Shown: in pieces, positions 14,318 through 25,194 of the stretch
Position numbering within the stretch: the stretch's first letter is position 1
Layout: every line of letters begins with the position of its first letter
Assembly: GCA_028023455.1 (NCBI GenBank)
Contig: JAQFVV010006337.1
Location: 855,001-919,000, forward strand
Reading direction: 5' to 3'
Length of the DNA stretch: 64,000 nt
Origin: Epiperipatus broadwayi
Lineage: Eukaryota; Onychophora; Udeonychophora; Euonychophora; Peripatidae
Made by a program: the position numbers and the translations under genes
The notes under the pieces: generated by a model
The model's input: only the letters and a program-made list of their open reading frames with translations
Databases searched by the model: none
What the model was told of the DNA's origin: nothing

Positions 14318-16245
14318 CAGATGGCCTGGACATCACTATATATGTTAGTAAGATTACTATTTAAAAGGAAGGGTAAGGATTATAAAAAGTTAAACAATTA
14401 TATACTGATAGTGGTAATGTCAGTGATATATAAAGTTTTATCATATATGATGGTTGGAAGGATTGCAAAATGGATGGAAGAAAATAATATAGTGAGAGAA
14501 ATGCAAGGAGGTTTTTGATTAGATATGCATATAGGAGATAGTTTATTTGTAGTTACACAACTTATGAATATGAGTAGGAAGGTTTTTATAGATATAGAGA
14601 AGGTGTATGAGAGAGTAAATAGAAATAGATTATGAGTAAGTTTAGTAAATTTGGGAATGGATGGAACATTAGTGGATATTATTAAAAAATTATATGAAAA
14701 TAATTACTATACATATCGATTAGGGAATATAGAATCAGTTAAAGTTAAAAATGGAGTGGGTCTAAAATAAGGATGCCCTATGTCACCAATTTTGTTTTTG
14801 TTGTATTTGTGAAAAATGAGAGCAATAGAAAGATTAGGAAGAGGGATAGAAATATCATTAATAGGTGACAAGGGAGTATATACATTGTTGGGTCTTTTAT
14901 TTTCAGATGATGTTTTTTGTGTGCAGAATGAAGGGAAGATATGGAAGTTATGCTGAGGACATGCACAAAGGTAGATAAAGAGATGGGGATTAAATTTAGT
15001 GAAGAACAATCAAAAGTAATGATGATTAATACTGGGGAGAGAGAAGACAAAGAATTTTTGTTAAGAAATATAAAGTTAAGTGTGGTAAATAGATATAACT
15101 ATTTGGGAATTGTCTTAAGTAGTCAGAGAAATTGCTTGGATGAATGGGAGAAAAAAAATTGATAAATGTAGCAAAGAAAAGAAAGGGATTAATAAAGAAA
15201 TTAACTGTGTTCTCATATAATAAATATGATGTAGCTAGAATTGTATGGAAGAGAGTGGCAATAGCAGAGTTAACATATAGTAACAATGCATTATGTGTTA
15301 GTAAAGTGGTATTATATTACTTATAAAAAATACAAAGAGAAGTAGGAAGACATGCATTATATGCAGAAGTGTGGATGGCAAAGGAGGCAATTCAAGGAGA
15401 AATGGGATGGTCAAGTTTTTATATGAGAGATGCAAAAAGAAAAAGAAAATGTTCAGTATACAGTATTGCAGTTTATGGATAATAAAAGAATAGCCAAGAT
15501 AGTATTTAATTGGGTTATGAATAAAAAGCAGGCAACAAGATGGGTGAGAAAGATAATGTGATATGCAAAAGATTTGGATAAAGATTTTATGTCAGTATAC
15601 TTATACAAAAGTGGAATGATTGTGTTAGGAGAATTGTTGAGTGTTATAGTGTTAAAAATGGGATAGAATAATAGATGCATTAATAAATAATAGGAAATTG
15701 GAGAGATGGAGACCTAGTATGCAGAGTAAAAAGAGTTTAAATATATATAAAAGTAGACAGAATATTGGGTGCAAGTTAATTTATGATAATAGCAAAGAAA
15801 GTAGTTTAATGTTTAAGAGTCGAACAGAATCTTTAGCAACAAGGGAATATACACATAAATAAAAAAATATGGGTGATTTAGTCTGCAAGTTGTATAAGGA
15901 AGGCATAGAAAATATTAGATATCTGTTACTTGAATGTAAATGCCTGAAAGGAGAAAGTGTACAAGTAATGAAGTTGTGGAAGCATAAATATAAACAAAAT
16001 GATTATATGGAAAGTGGCATATTGGTTTTTATGCTGGGTTTGGGAAAAGACAAGAGGGATTTAGATATAAAGGCCATGGAGTTAACAAAGATTATACCAT
16101 GGAAATGGGATGGAGCAAAATAGAGAACAATATGGGAAAACTTAGGGTGGGGAATGAAAAGGGAAGTCAAAGTGGCTAACAGGTTTCTCTGGACATAGTT
16201 GCTGAGATATTCCTGACTCGTATAAGGAGAAGTCACAGTGCATCA
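14318..16245 (+). pseudogene. LINE family B, copy A (reverse transcriptase to C-terminal Cys/His region)
   Basis: A decayed, 5'-truncated non-LTR retrotransposon. In order it carries a LVRLLFKRKG / ENNIVREMQGGF region (14321-14518), the palm with an Asp-Ile-Glu-Lys-Val-Tyr motif A (about 14590), a Q-GCPMSPILF motif B (about 14770) and an FSDD box where FADD is usual (about 14900). NRYNYLGIVLSSQ follows (about 15090-15125), then a thumb and C-terminal half to GDLVCKLYKEG (15869 on). The last part resembles the Cys-x2-Cys ... His ... Cys motif at the end of many LINE proteins, but here the second Cys and the His have become Tyr. The 3' end (AAGTCACAGTGCATC) is shared with copies B and C. I cannot assign the clade. 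It is not the RTE family present elsewhere in the window. Confidence 0.85.
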
Positions 16246-16699
16246 CATCACATATAAGTAGTTGTTTTATTTTAATTTTGTTTAAAAAAAACTATTTTAT
16301 GTAATAAATTTTTATTTTATATTTATTAATATTATACAATAATAGATCTGTTATATTGTCTTCAGACATGATTAAGACATTCCAAAAGACTGGGAAAGGT
16401 TTACATAAATAAAAGATGGAAAAGGAAATAATTCTATTACCAGCCATATAATGGAATATATTAATTGTCATTAAAAAGTAATAATAAAAGAAAGATTTTA
16501 AATTCTATTTCTTGAGATTTATATGTTATTATGAATTGTCAGGTGAAAATTATTTATTTTGACAATGACAAATATTGATTTATAGAAAATAAAAATATCA
16601 AGGCTAAATTTAAAATGAATTTTATAAAAATTAATTAACAAATTTCTCTATGATAAAAAATAGAATTTATTAATCTCAATGCTATAAAAAACAAAAAAT
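16246..16699. other. Spacer between LINE and PLE
   Basis: After a short ATCAC-rich tail of the LINE, AT-rich sequence with no recognisable content. Confidence 0.5.
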
Positions 16700-16890
16700 G
16701 TGTCCTCTTGTCAAAGAAATGTAATACGTGAATAGGGTATTTACATAATACATGGCTTATTTAAATGTGATATTGCTTTCTGTGGGAAAATATGGCCGTT
16801 AATGTCGAAAGCATGCGTGCTCAGAAAATTTTTCGATAATAAAAACTATATTACTTTTTCTTGGATAAACATTCAAAATGTGTATATATA
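16700..16890 (+). repeat. 5' terminal direct repeat (pLTR) of PLE family 1
   Basis: This block matches 19175-19395 in order: TATTTACATAAT, CTTATTTAAATGT, a GTTAATGTCGAAAGCATGC segment, an AATAAAAACT-TATT segment and TTTTTCTTGG. Penelope-like elements often carry such direct terminal repeats. The GTCGAAAGCATGC part resembles the GAAA side of the hammerhead-like motif seen in PLE repeats, but no full core survives. Confidence 0.6.
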
Positions 16891-19174
16891 TACATATATT
16901 TAGTGGACACAAATATATATATATATTTGAATTACAAAATAAGACGGATACCCATGGCATTTAAACTTCATAAATCAATCGCAGCCAAGCAAGAAAGAAT
17001 GGACTTCCTTAATCTATGTTTGCATCATATGGTATTCCCACATTGCTGTAATATTTACATCAATAATTCTATATATCAAAGAAATCAGATACTTTTCTAA
17101 TTAAAAGAACTATTACTCAGTACAATTATTCAGAACTATAGAGCATCACTTAAACAGAAAATACACAGGAAGAGACAAATGGAGAAGTATTATGAGGTAC
17201 CATATGATATAGTTGATAAATGTAGGATTATTGCCCTAATGTTAAAGTGAAGATATAATAAGAAGTTAAGATTTCTAGCAAAAAACAGGGAGTAAGTCTA
17301 GAACATAAAAAGAGTGAAAATTTTGTTAATTTCTTGACCTAGTAACTTCCAGATATACTTGAGAATATATTAGATTATGGATCCAATTTTTTAGATAGAA
17401 TTTGACAGAACATAAATATGGAAATAATTGCAGATGTTGAGACAAGATATGAAAATCTCCCAGAGAGGGACTTAATAATTGGCAACATATCCAAAGTTTT
17501 ATATTCAGAGCCAAAAGACTTACCAATAAAGAATAGTCTAGGGATATAGAAATAACTAAGAAATATTTGACAATCAATAAAATTAAACATATCAAAGATG
17601 ATAAAGAAAATTGGTTAGTACTGTTAAATAATCAAAAATATATTCAAAATTTTAGTACATAAACTAGCAATCTAAAATGTAAACACCTTGAAACATATAG
17701 TATTAAAAATATGAAGAATAAATTTATAGCTTCAATCTTAAGAAAATACTGCAACAAGACCTTTATTAGATGGGAGCACCTAAGGATGTATCCCATCTCT
17801 GCCATTCTGCTGTAAATGTTTGCTAACATTAAATTACATAAAGTAAATCTTCACCTGCAATTAATAATCAACTTTGGGGGTATGTATTACTATAAAGCTT
17901 CAAAAACAATTACTGAATGGCTTATTGCTGACAAATTTATAAAAATACCCATCATTCAAATGTATTCAAAAAACTGATGTAAGAAAAATAGATGCAAACT
18001 ATAAGCTCACAACCTTCAAATTAAAAACTTTATGAGTCTATGTCTTGTTCACAATCTATATGTGTGATTCACACATTGCTGCAGAAGATAGGCTACAATT
18101 CCAATAAGCATGAATTTATTGTAGATGTGTTAAACTGAATAGACAAAAATATAAAAATTTTAGCCAAAAATAAATATTATAAAATGGAATATGGTTGGCC
18201 TGCCAATTAAAAGAATTATCTGCAGTATTATATTGACACAATTCAAAAAAAATATTCTAAAATATATCATTTCAATTCCCAATGCAGTCTATGAGAGATA
18301 TGTGGTTGATGTTCTTGTTTGTGTGCTGGAAAAATACATCAAGGACATATCTCACAATCTAGAATAAATATCATCTTTACAATGGATGATCAAAGAGGAA
18401 GATGGATTTAAAGGATCAAAAACCTTGATCTGTATGTACAGAAAAACAATTACAATGGTGATTATAAGATGATTTTAAAGTCCTTAAATATTTGAAGCAT
18501 CATCATTTCACACTGCTTTGATGCATAAATTGATGGATCATAAAGGTTTCTTACATAGAAACTTAAAATTTTGCAAATATAAAGCTGATCATAAAAATAA
18601 TATTGATGCTTACATTAAAAGCCTATCAACATTCTTGATACAACCATAATAAGCTAATTAACCCTACCAAAAAGTTTTATGCAAAAATAAATTAATCGCT
18701 CTCTCAGCAAACACACTTAAAACCTTGGATACATTTTTTCCTACATTCTCTGTGTATGTCAATGTTATAAAAAAATCTGTGCAAATACATATAATGATAG
18801 CCTTAGAAGCCCCCCCCTCTAAACAGATTAATAAATAATGTAAAAAATGAAATGAACAACCCCCATGTTGTATACAAAATTTGATGCAGCAATTCCTTCT
18901 ACCACATGGTGTATTATGGTTGATTGCATGCAGATATTGCTATTAGGATGGCATGGCATAAATATCAGTATAGTCATGTGAAAAAGAACTCAGAATACAT
19001 ATCAGTATTTTTAGAACATAAGCAAGAATGTGGTCATGCTTTTGAACCAGTGAGAGTAAAAGTGGTTTGCTCTGACTGGGATGATAGGAAGTATAAATTC
19101 AAGGATGCATGGTTCGTTGCTAACAACCTCCACCCTATAAACAAAAAAGTATTCTGCATTCCCCTGCCAAAAAA
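16891..19174 (+). pseudogene. Penelope-like element, family 1 (RT plus GIY-YIG fossil)
   Basis: PLEs encode a reverse transcriptase related to telomerase, followed by a GIY-YIG nuclease. Here the plus strand near 18290-18340 reads ERYVVDVLVCV, a damaged YVDD catalytic box (YVVD). It is followed by TMDDQRGRWI and LDLYVQ, the usual position of the FLDV stretch. Downstream, 18924-19178 keeps the C-terminal half of the nuclease domain: KKNSEYISVFLEHKQECGHAF, then VKVVCSDWDDRKYKFKDAWF and a NPINKK-like end. The YIG part is frameshifted near 18850-18920. Many stops make it non-functional. Flanking direct repeats (16700-16890 and 19175-19395) support the element call. It is only distantly similar to the PLE pair at 23529-26809. 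Confidence 0.75.
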
Positions 19175-19395
19175 ATAGAATATGTAAATAGGACATTTAC
19201 ATAATGTACACCTTATTTAAATGTAGTATGGATTTCTGCAGCAAAAGACAAGCACTATGATTCTGACCATTAGTGTTGAAAGCATGCTCAGCAATTTATA
19301 ACAATAATAAAAACTGTATTATCTTTTCTTGGTTAATTTTTATAAATAAAAACTGTATTATCTTTTCTTGGTTAATTTTTCAAAAATGTTTATAT
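19175..19395 (+). repeat. 3' terminal direct repeat (pLTR) of PLE family 1
   Basis: Second copy of the terminal repeat. It carries CTATGATTCTGACCATTAGT followed by GTTGAAAGCATGCTC, which looks like a hammerhead core with one base missing (CT-ATGA in place of CTGATGA) and a GAAA box. Inside it, a 39-base unit (19306-19344, 19345-19380) is duplicated in tandem. Confidence 0.6.
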
Positions 19396-19689
19396 ATGTA
19401 AATTAATAGTAATACTTGAATAGTATGCGTGTGTGAATATACATTAATATCAGAAATTTAGATTCATTGAAGTACATCCTTTTGGAAGTAAGGGAATTTT
19501 TTAATTTTAATGAGTTTTATGATAATTTGAATATATCTGACTAATTATAATCCTGATTTATATAAATGCCATAGAGTTAAAAAAGAAAGAAGAGATTCAA
19601 TAATAAGAACTAATTTTAGCAATAAAAGTAATTTATACTTTCACATGGTCACCAGTTCATATGTTCATACAGGTTGTCAATAACAGCAA

Positions 19690-21400
19690 TGTGATACAAT
19701 GCATTGTGACTTCTCCTTTTTTGGAGTCAGGAATATCTCAGCCATGATGACTAGAGAAACCTGTTTACCACCTTCCCTTCCCTCTCCTTTCACCATTCTT
19801 CTCTATCCTGCTCCATCTTATTTCCATGACATAATTTTTATCAACTCCATAGTCTTTATATTTAAATCCCCCTTGTCTTTTCCCAAATCTAGCATAAAAA
19901 CCAATAAGACACTTTTTATATAATAACTTTCTTTATATTTATTTTTCCACAACTTCATTATTTGTACCTTTCAGGCATTTACCTGCAATTAACAGATGCC
20001 TAATATTTTCTATATCTTCTTTACACAACTTGAAGACTAAATCACCCATAATTTTTCCATTTATGTGTATATTTCCTTCTTGTTAAATATCCTGTTCAAG
20101 CTTTAAACAGTAAACAACTTTCTTTGCTATTATCATAAATTAATTTGCCTTCAATATGCTTTTTACTTCTATATATATTTAAACTATTTTTACTCTCTGT
20201 ACTAGTTCTCTATCTTCCCAACTTCCTATTTTTTATTAATGCATCTATCATTCTTTGCCACTATAACATGCAACAATTCTTCTAACACAATCATTCCACC
20301 TTATATACAAGTATACTGACATAAATTCTTTATTCAAATCTTCTACATAACATACTACCTTTCTCATCCATCTTGTTGCCTACCCTTTACTCATAACTTA
20401 ATTAAATGTTATTTTGGCTATTCTCTTATCATCCATAAAGAGCAATCCACCGAACATTTTCATTTTGATTTTTGCATCTTTCATATAAAAAATTGACCAC
20501 CCATTATATTTATTATAAGAAAACACACTTAATTTCTTTATCAGTGTCTTTCTTTTTTTTGTTTCATTTATCAATTTTTTCTCCCATTCGTTTTTTTTTT
20601 TTGCTTCATTTATCAATTTTTTCTCCCATTCGTTCAAGCATTTTTTCTGATTACTTAAGATGATTCCCAAATAATTATACCTATTCATCAAACTTAACTT
20701 TATATCCCCAATAAAAATTCTTTGTCTTCTCTTTCCCCAGCATTAATCATCATTACTTTTGATTTTTCTTCACTAAATGTAATCCCCATCTTTTTCTTCA
20801 GCATAACTTTCATATCTTCCCTACTTTCTGCATACAAGAGGACATCATCTGCAAGTAAAAGACCTGATAATGTATATACTTCCTTGCCATCTATTAATGG
20901 TATCTTTACCTCTCTTTATAGTCTTTCTATTGTTCTCTCCATTTTTTTTCAAATACAACAAAAACAAAATAGGTGACATTGGGCATCCTTGCCTTATTCC
21001 CACTCTATTTTTACTTTTAACTGATTTTATATTCCCTAATTGGTACATATAATAATTATGTTCATACAATCTCTTGATAAGATCTACTAAAGCTCCATTT
21101 ATTCCCAAATTTATTAAACTTATCCATAATCTATTTTTATTTACTCTATCATATGCCTTCTCTATATCTATAAAAGTCATATATAACTGTCTATCTATAT
21201 ACTCATATCTATAAGTTTTATAAATACAAATAAACTATCTTCTATATACCTATCCAATCAAAAACCTCTTTGCATTCCTCAATACATTATTTTCTTCCAT
21301 CTATTTTGTGACACTTCCAGCCACCATATATGCAAAAACTTTATATAATACTGATGTTACCACTATCAATCTATTATTGCTTAACTTTCTATATGTGATG
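19690..21400 (-). pseudogene. LINE family B, copy B
   Basis: Minus-strand, 5'-truncated copy of the family at 14318-16245. At 20845-21180 it reads FIDIEKAYDRVNKNRLW (motif A) and GIRQGCPMSPILFLLYL (motif B). Near 20850 it keeps LADD, an intact catalytic Asp pair. At 20398-20691 it reads NRYNYLGIILSNQKKCLNEW, with a short internal duplication of the KKLINE-KKK segment. The 3' end near 19700 matches that of copy A. Other frames are shifted. Short AATGTGAT matches at 19688-19695 and 21407-21414 could be a target-site duplication. Confidence 0.85.
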
Positions 21401-21429
21401 TGATGTAATGTGATGCATTTTATAGCAAA

Positions 21430-22130
21430 CTCTCTATACAGTAGTGCCACCAAGTTCAATTCTTAATAATCAATGGATGCAAGGAGGTTTGTGCATAAAA
21501 TCTATATCTAGTGCCTATTCATTCAAATACCCAGACTACTTTTTAGGTTGTAGCTTTCATCAGTGAGGAGTCCTGGATTTGAAAGCATTGTACTTAAATC
21601 TCAGAATCTAATTAAATCCTCCTGCATCCACCTTTTACTTATTATTGAACTATAAAGCTAAAAACCCAAGATGAAAACACAATAATGTTTTTTTAATCCA
21701 AGATCATTTGCTTTTATAGTCACATAGACATGAACTGGGGATCATGTGATGTTTTGGATAGTTTTATATGTATCTGCCCATGAGATAATAGTGATGGTGG
21801 TTTTTGAAAAAACAGAGATACCAAAATGTATAGATGCTAAACTGAGTTCAGATCTATACAACTATACAAGTGAATAAGCTTTGATTGAAAACATTATTGT
21901 GTTTTCATCTTGAGAACATAGTGTTATGGTTAGGATGGTACTGGAGAGTTGCACTAGATCCTAAAATTTTGGTGCAGTGATCTCAAATACAAAACTCCTA
22001 ACTGATGGAAGCTATAAGCTAAAAACTAGTCTGGGGTATTGGATGAGTAGGCACTAAATAGAGATTTTATGCACAAACCTTCCTGCATCCAATGATTACT
22101 ATGGCTTGCACTGAATTTACTACTGTTCAT
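21430..22130. mobile_element. Inverted-repeat unit (foldback or MITE-like; hammerhead-like motif in each arm)
   Basis: The segment 21430-21700 is found again, reverse-complemented, at 21880-22130. Both arms share TAGATTTTATGCACAAACC-like, GCATCCA-TGATTA-like and ACATTATTGTGTTTTCATC blocks. The outer ends read CAGTAGT on the left and ACTACTG on the right. The left end is preceded by TATA, so a Tc1/mariner-type element with TA duplication is possible. Each arm also carries, reading outward, CTGATG, a short hairpin, AAAA and GTCTGGG. That order resembles a decayed hammerhead of the PLE type. Confidence 0.6.
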
Positions 22131-23528
22131 TTATACTTTATTATAGTTGTTGCCCACAATGGAAATTAGTTATCATAGAATAGTTACAGAATGATTTTAA
22201 AAAATGTATTATAAAGTTGCATAATTAGTGAATCTATTTTTTATTAGTTCATGCTCATTCATATGATTTATGAAATGTTGACTGTAGATTTATTTATTTT
22301 ATTTCATTTTTGTAAATAGTTAGTATAGCTCTGTATCGTGTACCCTATCTAGAGATTGTAGTTGATGAAATTACAAATTTGATGTACATGATAAATATAT
22401 ATTTTCTGTATATGGTCAAAATAGCCCTACTATGTATAATTACAAAGATATGTTGAATTGTTATTTTGCATAGCTTATCTTTTAATTTTGGGTTTGTGTG
22501 TTTTGTACATTATATATGGTGTTATATTTGGTGAGTGTTATTTAGTAACATGTCATTTTTTTATAATTTTATTGATTGATTCCATCTGTAAGATATTTTA
22601 ACTTTGATAGATTACAGAAACAGCATGCAGTATGGGTAATATCTTTAAGGTATATGATAAATTGTAATGATTATTTATGAAAATCTTTTAAAGTTAAAAT
22701 CGAGACATTATGTTATTAATGAGAATATTTATTATTAAAATTCATTTCCAAAGTATTGTACTCAAAACTCATGAACATACATATAAAATAATCTGTAGTT
22801 CTAATAATATGTATAATGTGCCCATGACATTGTTTGAGCTACACTAAAGATAACCATATAATTGGTATTAGAGAAAAAATATATAATTTAAAATTTGAAA
22901 ATAAATTACTTAGAGAAAAGAAATCATCAAGCTCATCTGAATATTTATGTAAAAATAAAATTCAAAATGTTGAATCATCAACTAATATTGATTTTGTAAA
23001 TAGCTTTGCATATGCATAAATTTTATTGCAACATTGATTAAATTAGTATTTTCCCATGTTTATTTTATTTTTGTTGTTTCATTCAATACATATATGAGAA
23101 AAAAAAATTTTCTGACCTATGCTAAAAATAAAAGTCAGGAGAGAAACCTTCAAAGTTAATAATTTAATTTATATTTTATTATTAGTTTAGTTTAAAATAC
23201 TGAAGAAGAACACGTGACTACAGTGTTAGTTAATAAATTAAAAAAACTCAAAATGTAAAGATACATATTCCAAAGGATTGGAATTTAAACTGAATTTAAA
23301 TCATGTTCCAGATACTGGTAAAATGGCTTCCAACTGAAATATCAAGAGTTGTCAAACACAAGATAAATATTAAAACCTGAAGTATCTCTTCTGCAGCATT
23401 TCAAGCACATAGTTATCAAACCGAAACTCACTATATTTAAATCTATTTGTCCAAGTGTTACAATATATATATATATATATATGTTAATTCTAATATTTTC
23501 ATGGATAAATGATGATTTCATATTATTA
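22131..23528. other. Intergenic DNA with short (AT)n at 23461-23482
   Basis: Nothing gene-like seen. The frame at 22834-23019 is Lys, Asn and Ser rich with no motif. A short AT run lies at 23461-23482. Confidence 0.5.
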
Positions 23529-25162
23529 TTATTTTTGGGATATTCCATGTGATAAAATTGCTAAATAGCTGACATTTTGGTACAATAACAAGTACCTCCT
23601 TCCTCAAAGCATTCTCTTTCTCAAATCATAGAAATGGGTGTGAGATTTAAAATCGTTTTTATCTTTTTGTTTCTCCTCATACTTAACTTCTATTGTTTGA
23701 GCAGTTTTAAAATTTATTTAGTCTTCCAATAGATTCTTCCAAATGTTGTTAATCTTCTTTAATTCACACCTTTCATTTATGCTGTTGAGCCTTTTAAAAA
23801 TATCTATAGCTTCTCTTAGCAATCTCTGGTCATATTGTTCAATTTTTGCTAGAATATTTGTTTTATCAAAATTGTATCATGATTATTTAATTTTATATGA
23901 GAATAAAGAGCTGATGAATTGGATTTTTCTCTGACTTTCAAAATGTGTTCTTCCTTTCTAATATTTATTCTACTATTAGTCTGTTCAATATATGTACGTG
24001 AACAGACCCTACATAGAATTTCATATACACCATAACACTCCAAAGAAATTTTGTCTTTAGGGAGTGGAAATATTTTATTAATTTTTTTAAAAGTAGTGTA
24101 AACTGTGTGAATATTATTATTCTTTAAAATGTTACCAATTTTATTAGTTACTCCTTTTATATATGGCAAAATTGTCTTAATTTTTGATTTATCAAAATCT
24201 TTTTTCTTTTTATATGTATAAGCCCTATTAATAATGTTGTAATTAAAACCATGATCAAGAAGCATTTTTAATAGCAAAAATATCCTGGAGAAAATGGCTA
24301 TCATCAGAAAGTCTCTTAGTTCTATCCAACAATATATGTCTTTGTCACTGAAAATAGTTGTGCAGGATGGTGGTGAGAAAAAAAATGTAGATATGTGTGT
24401 TGGTTTTTTGTATATACCATGAGATAAAAAACCATCTTCCCTTCTTTCAATTGAAACATCTAAAAAAGGTAATTGGTTATTATTTTTTTATTTCCATAGT
24501 AAATCTGACATGGTTGTGTAAAGAGTTTAAAAAATTAAAAAAGTCATCAAGAGCATGCTTACCATGAGACCAAATATCAAAGTTATCATCAACATACCTC
24601 AGCCATATAGATGGATTTTTAATTGCTGAAGTCAAAATTTTATTTTTCACATCCTCCATAAAAATAGAAGCTAATGCTGGAGAAATTGAGGAACTGATAG
24701 CTAGACCTGATGTTTGTTTATACATCTGCCCATAAAAAACAAAAAATGTATTCGATAAGCAGTGTTCAATCAAAACCACAGCAAAATTAGGTAATTGAAT
24801 ATTTTTTAAAACTTGAATAGCTTCATCTACAGGTACACTAGTAAAAAGTGAAACAATATCAAAAGTTACCAAAATATCACTCTTAGTCAATTGAATATTC
24901 CAGATAAGTTCAAGAAAATGATTGGCATTTTTAACATGTGATGATATTTCTAATGAATATGGCTGTAAAAAAGAAGTCACAAAATGAGCTAGTGTCTATG
25001 TTGGTGAACCAATTGCACTTACAATCGGTCTCAATGGAATATCTGTTTTATGAATTCTTGGTAAACCATATAATTTTGGATAAAAAGAAGATTTTCACCT
25101 GGCAGTAAGCTGGATCTTTGTTTCTAAATCTAGATCAGTAGAATAAATTAATGCTTTCGTTT
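23529..25162 (-). pseudogene. Penelope-like element, family 2, left (minus) arm of a head-to-head pair
   Basis: Minus-strand PLE remnant. The 5' part near 25000-25160 reads KTKALIYSTDLDLETKIQ and a [16 protein letters not shown] block, a hallmark of PLE reverse transcriptases. At 24480-24980 follow VTFDIVSLFTSVPVDEAIQV, YKQTSGLAI-SSISPALA (motif B) and LRYVDDNFDIW with the catalytic Asp pair intact. At 23849-24304 lies the GIY-YIG nuclease: GVYEILCRVC and TYIEQTNSR, where the YIG box has become YIE, then KEEHILKVREKSNSSALYSH. Several frameshifts separate the parts. The 5' end stops at the same point as its partner, about 32 bases from the partner's 5' end. Confidence 0.9.
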
Positions 25163-25194
25163 TTCATAGAGACCCTATAACTTACCTTGAAAAG
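25163..25194. other. 32-bp spacer at the centre of the PLE palindrome
   Basis: Non-palindromic bases between the two arms. The arm sequence CTGGATCTTTGTTTCTAAAT (25110-25129) and its exact complement on the other side (25230-25249) mark the inverted join. Confidence 0.9.

Noticed and set aside
18924-19178. A standalone small host gene
   Set aside because: Its residues match the C-terminal half of a PLE GIY-YIG nuclease and the surroundings are PLE remnants.
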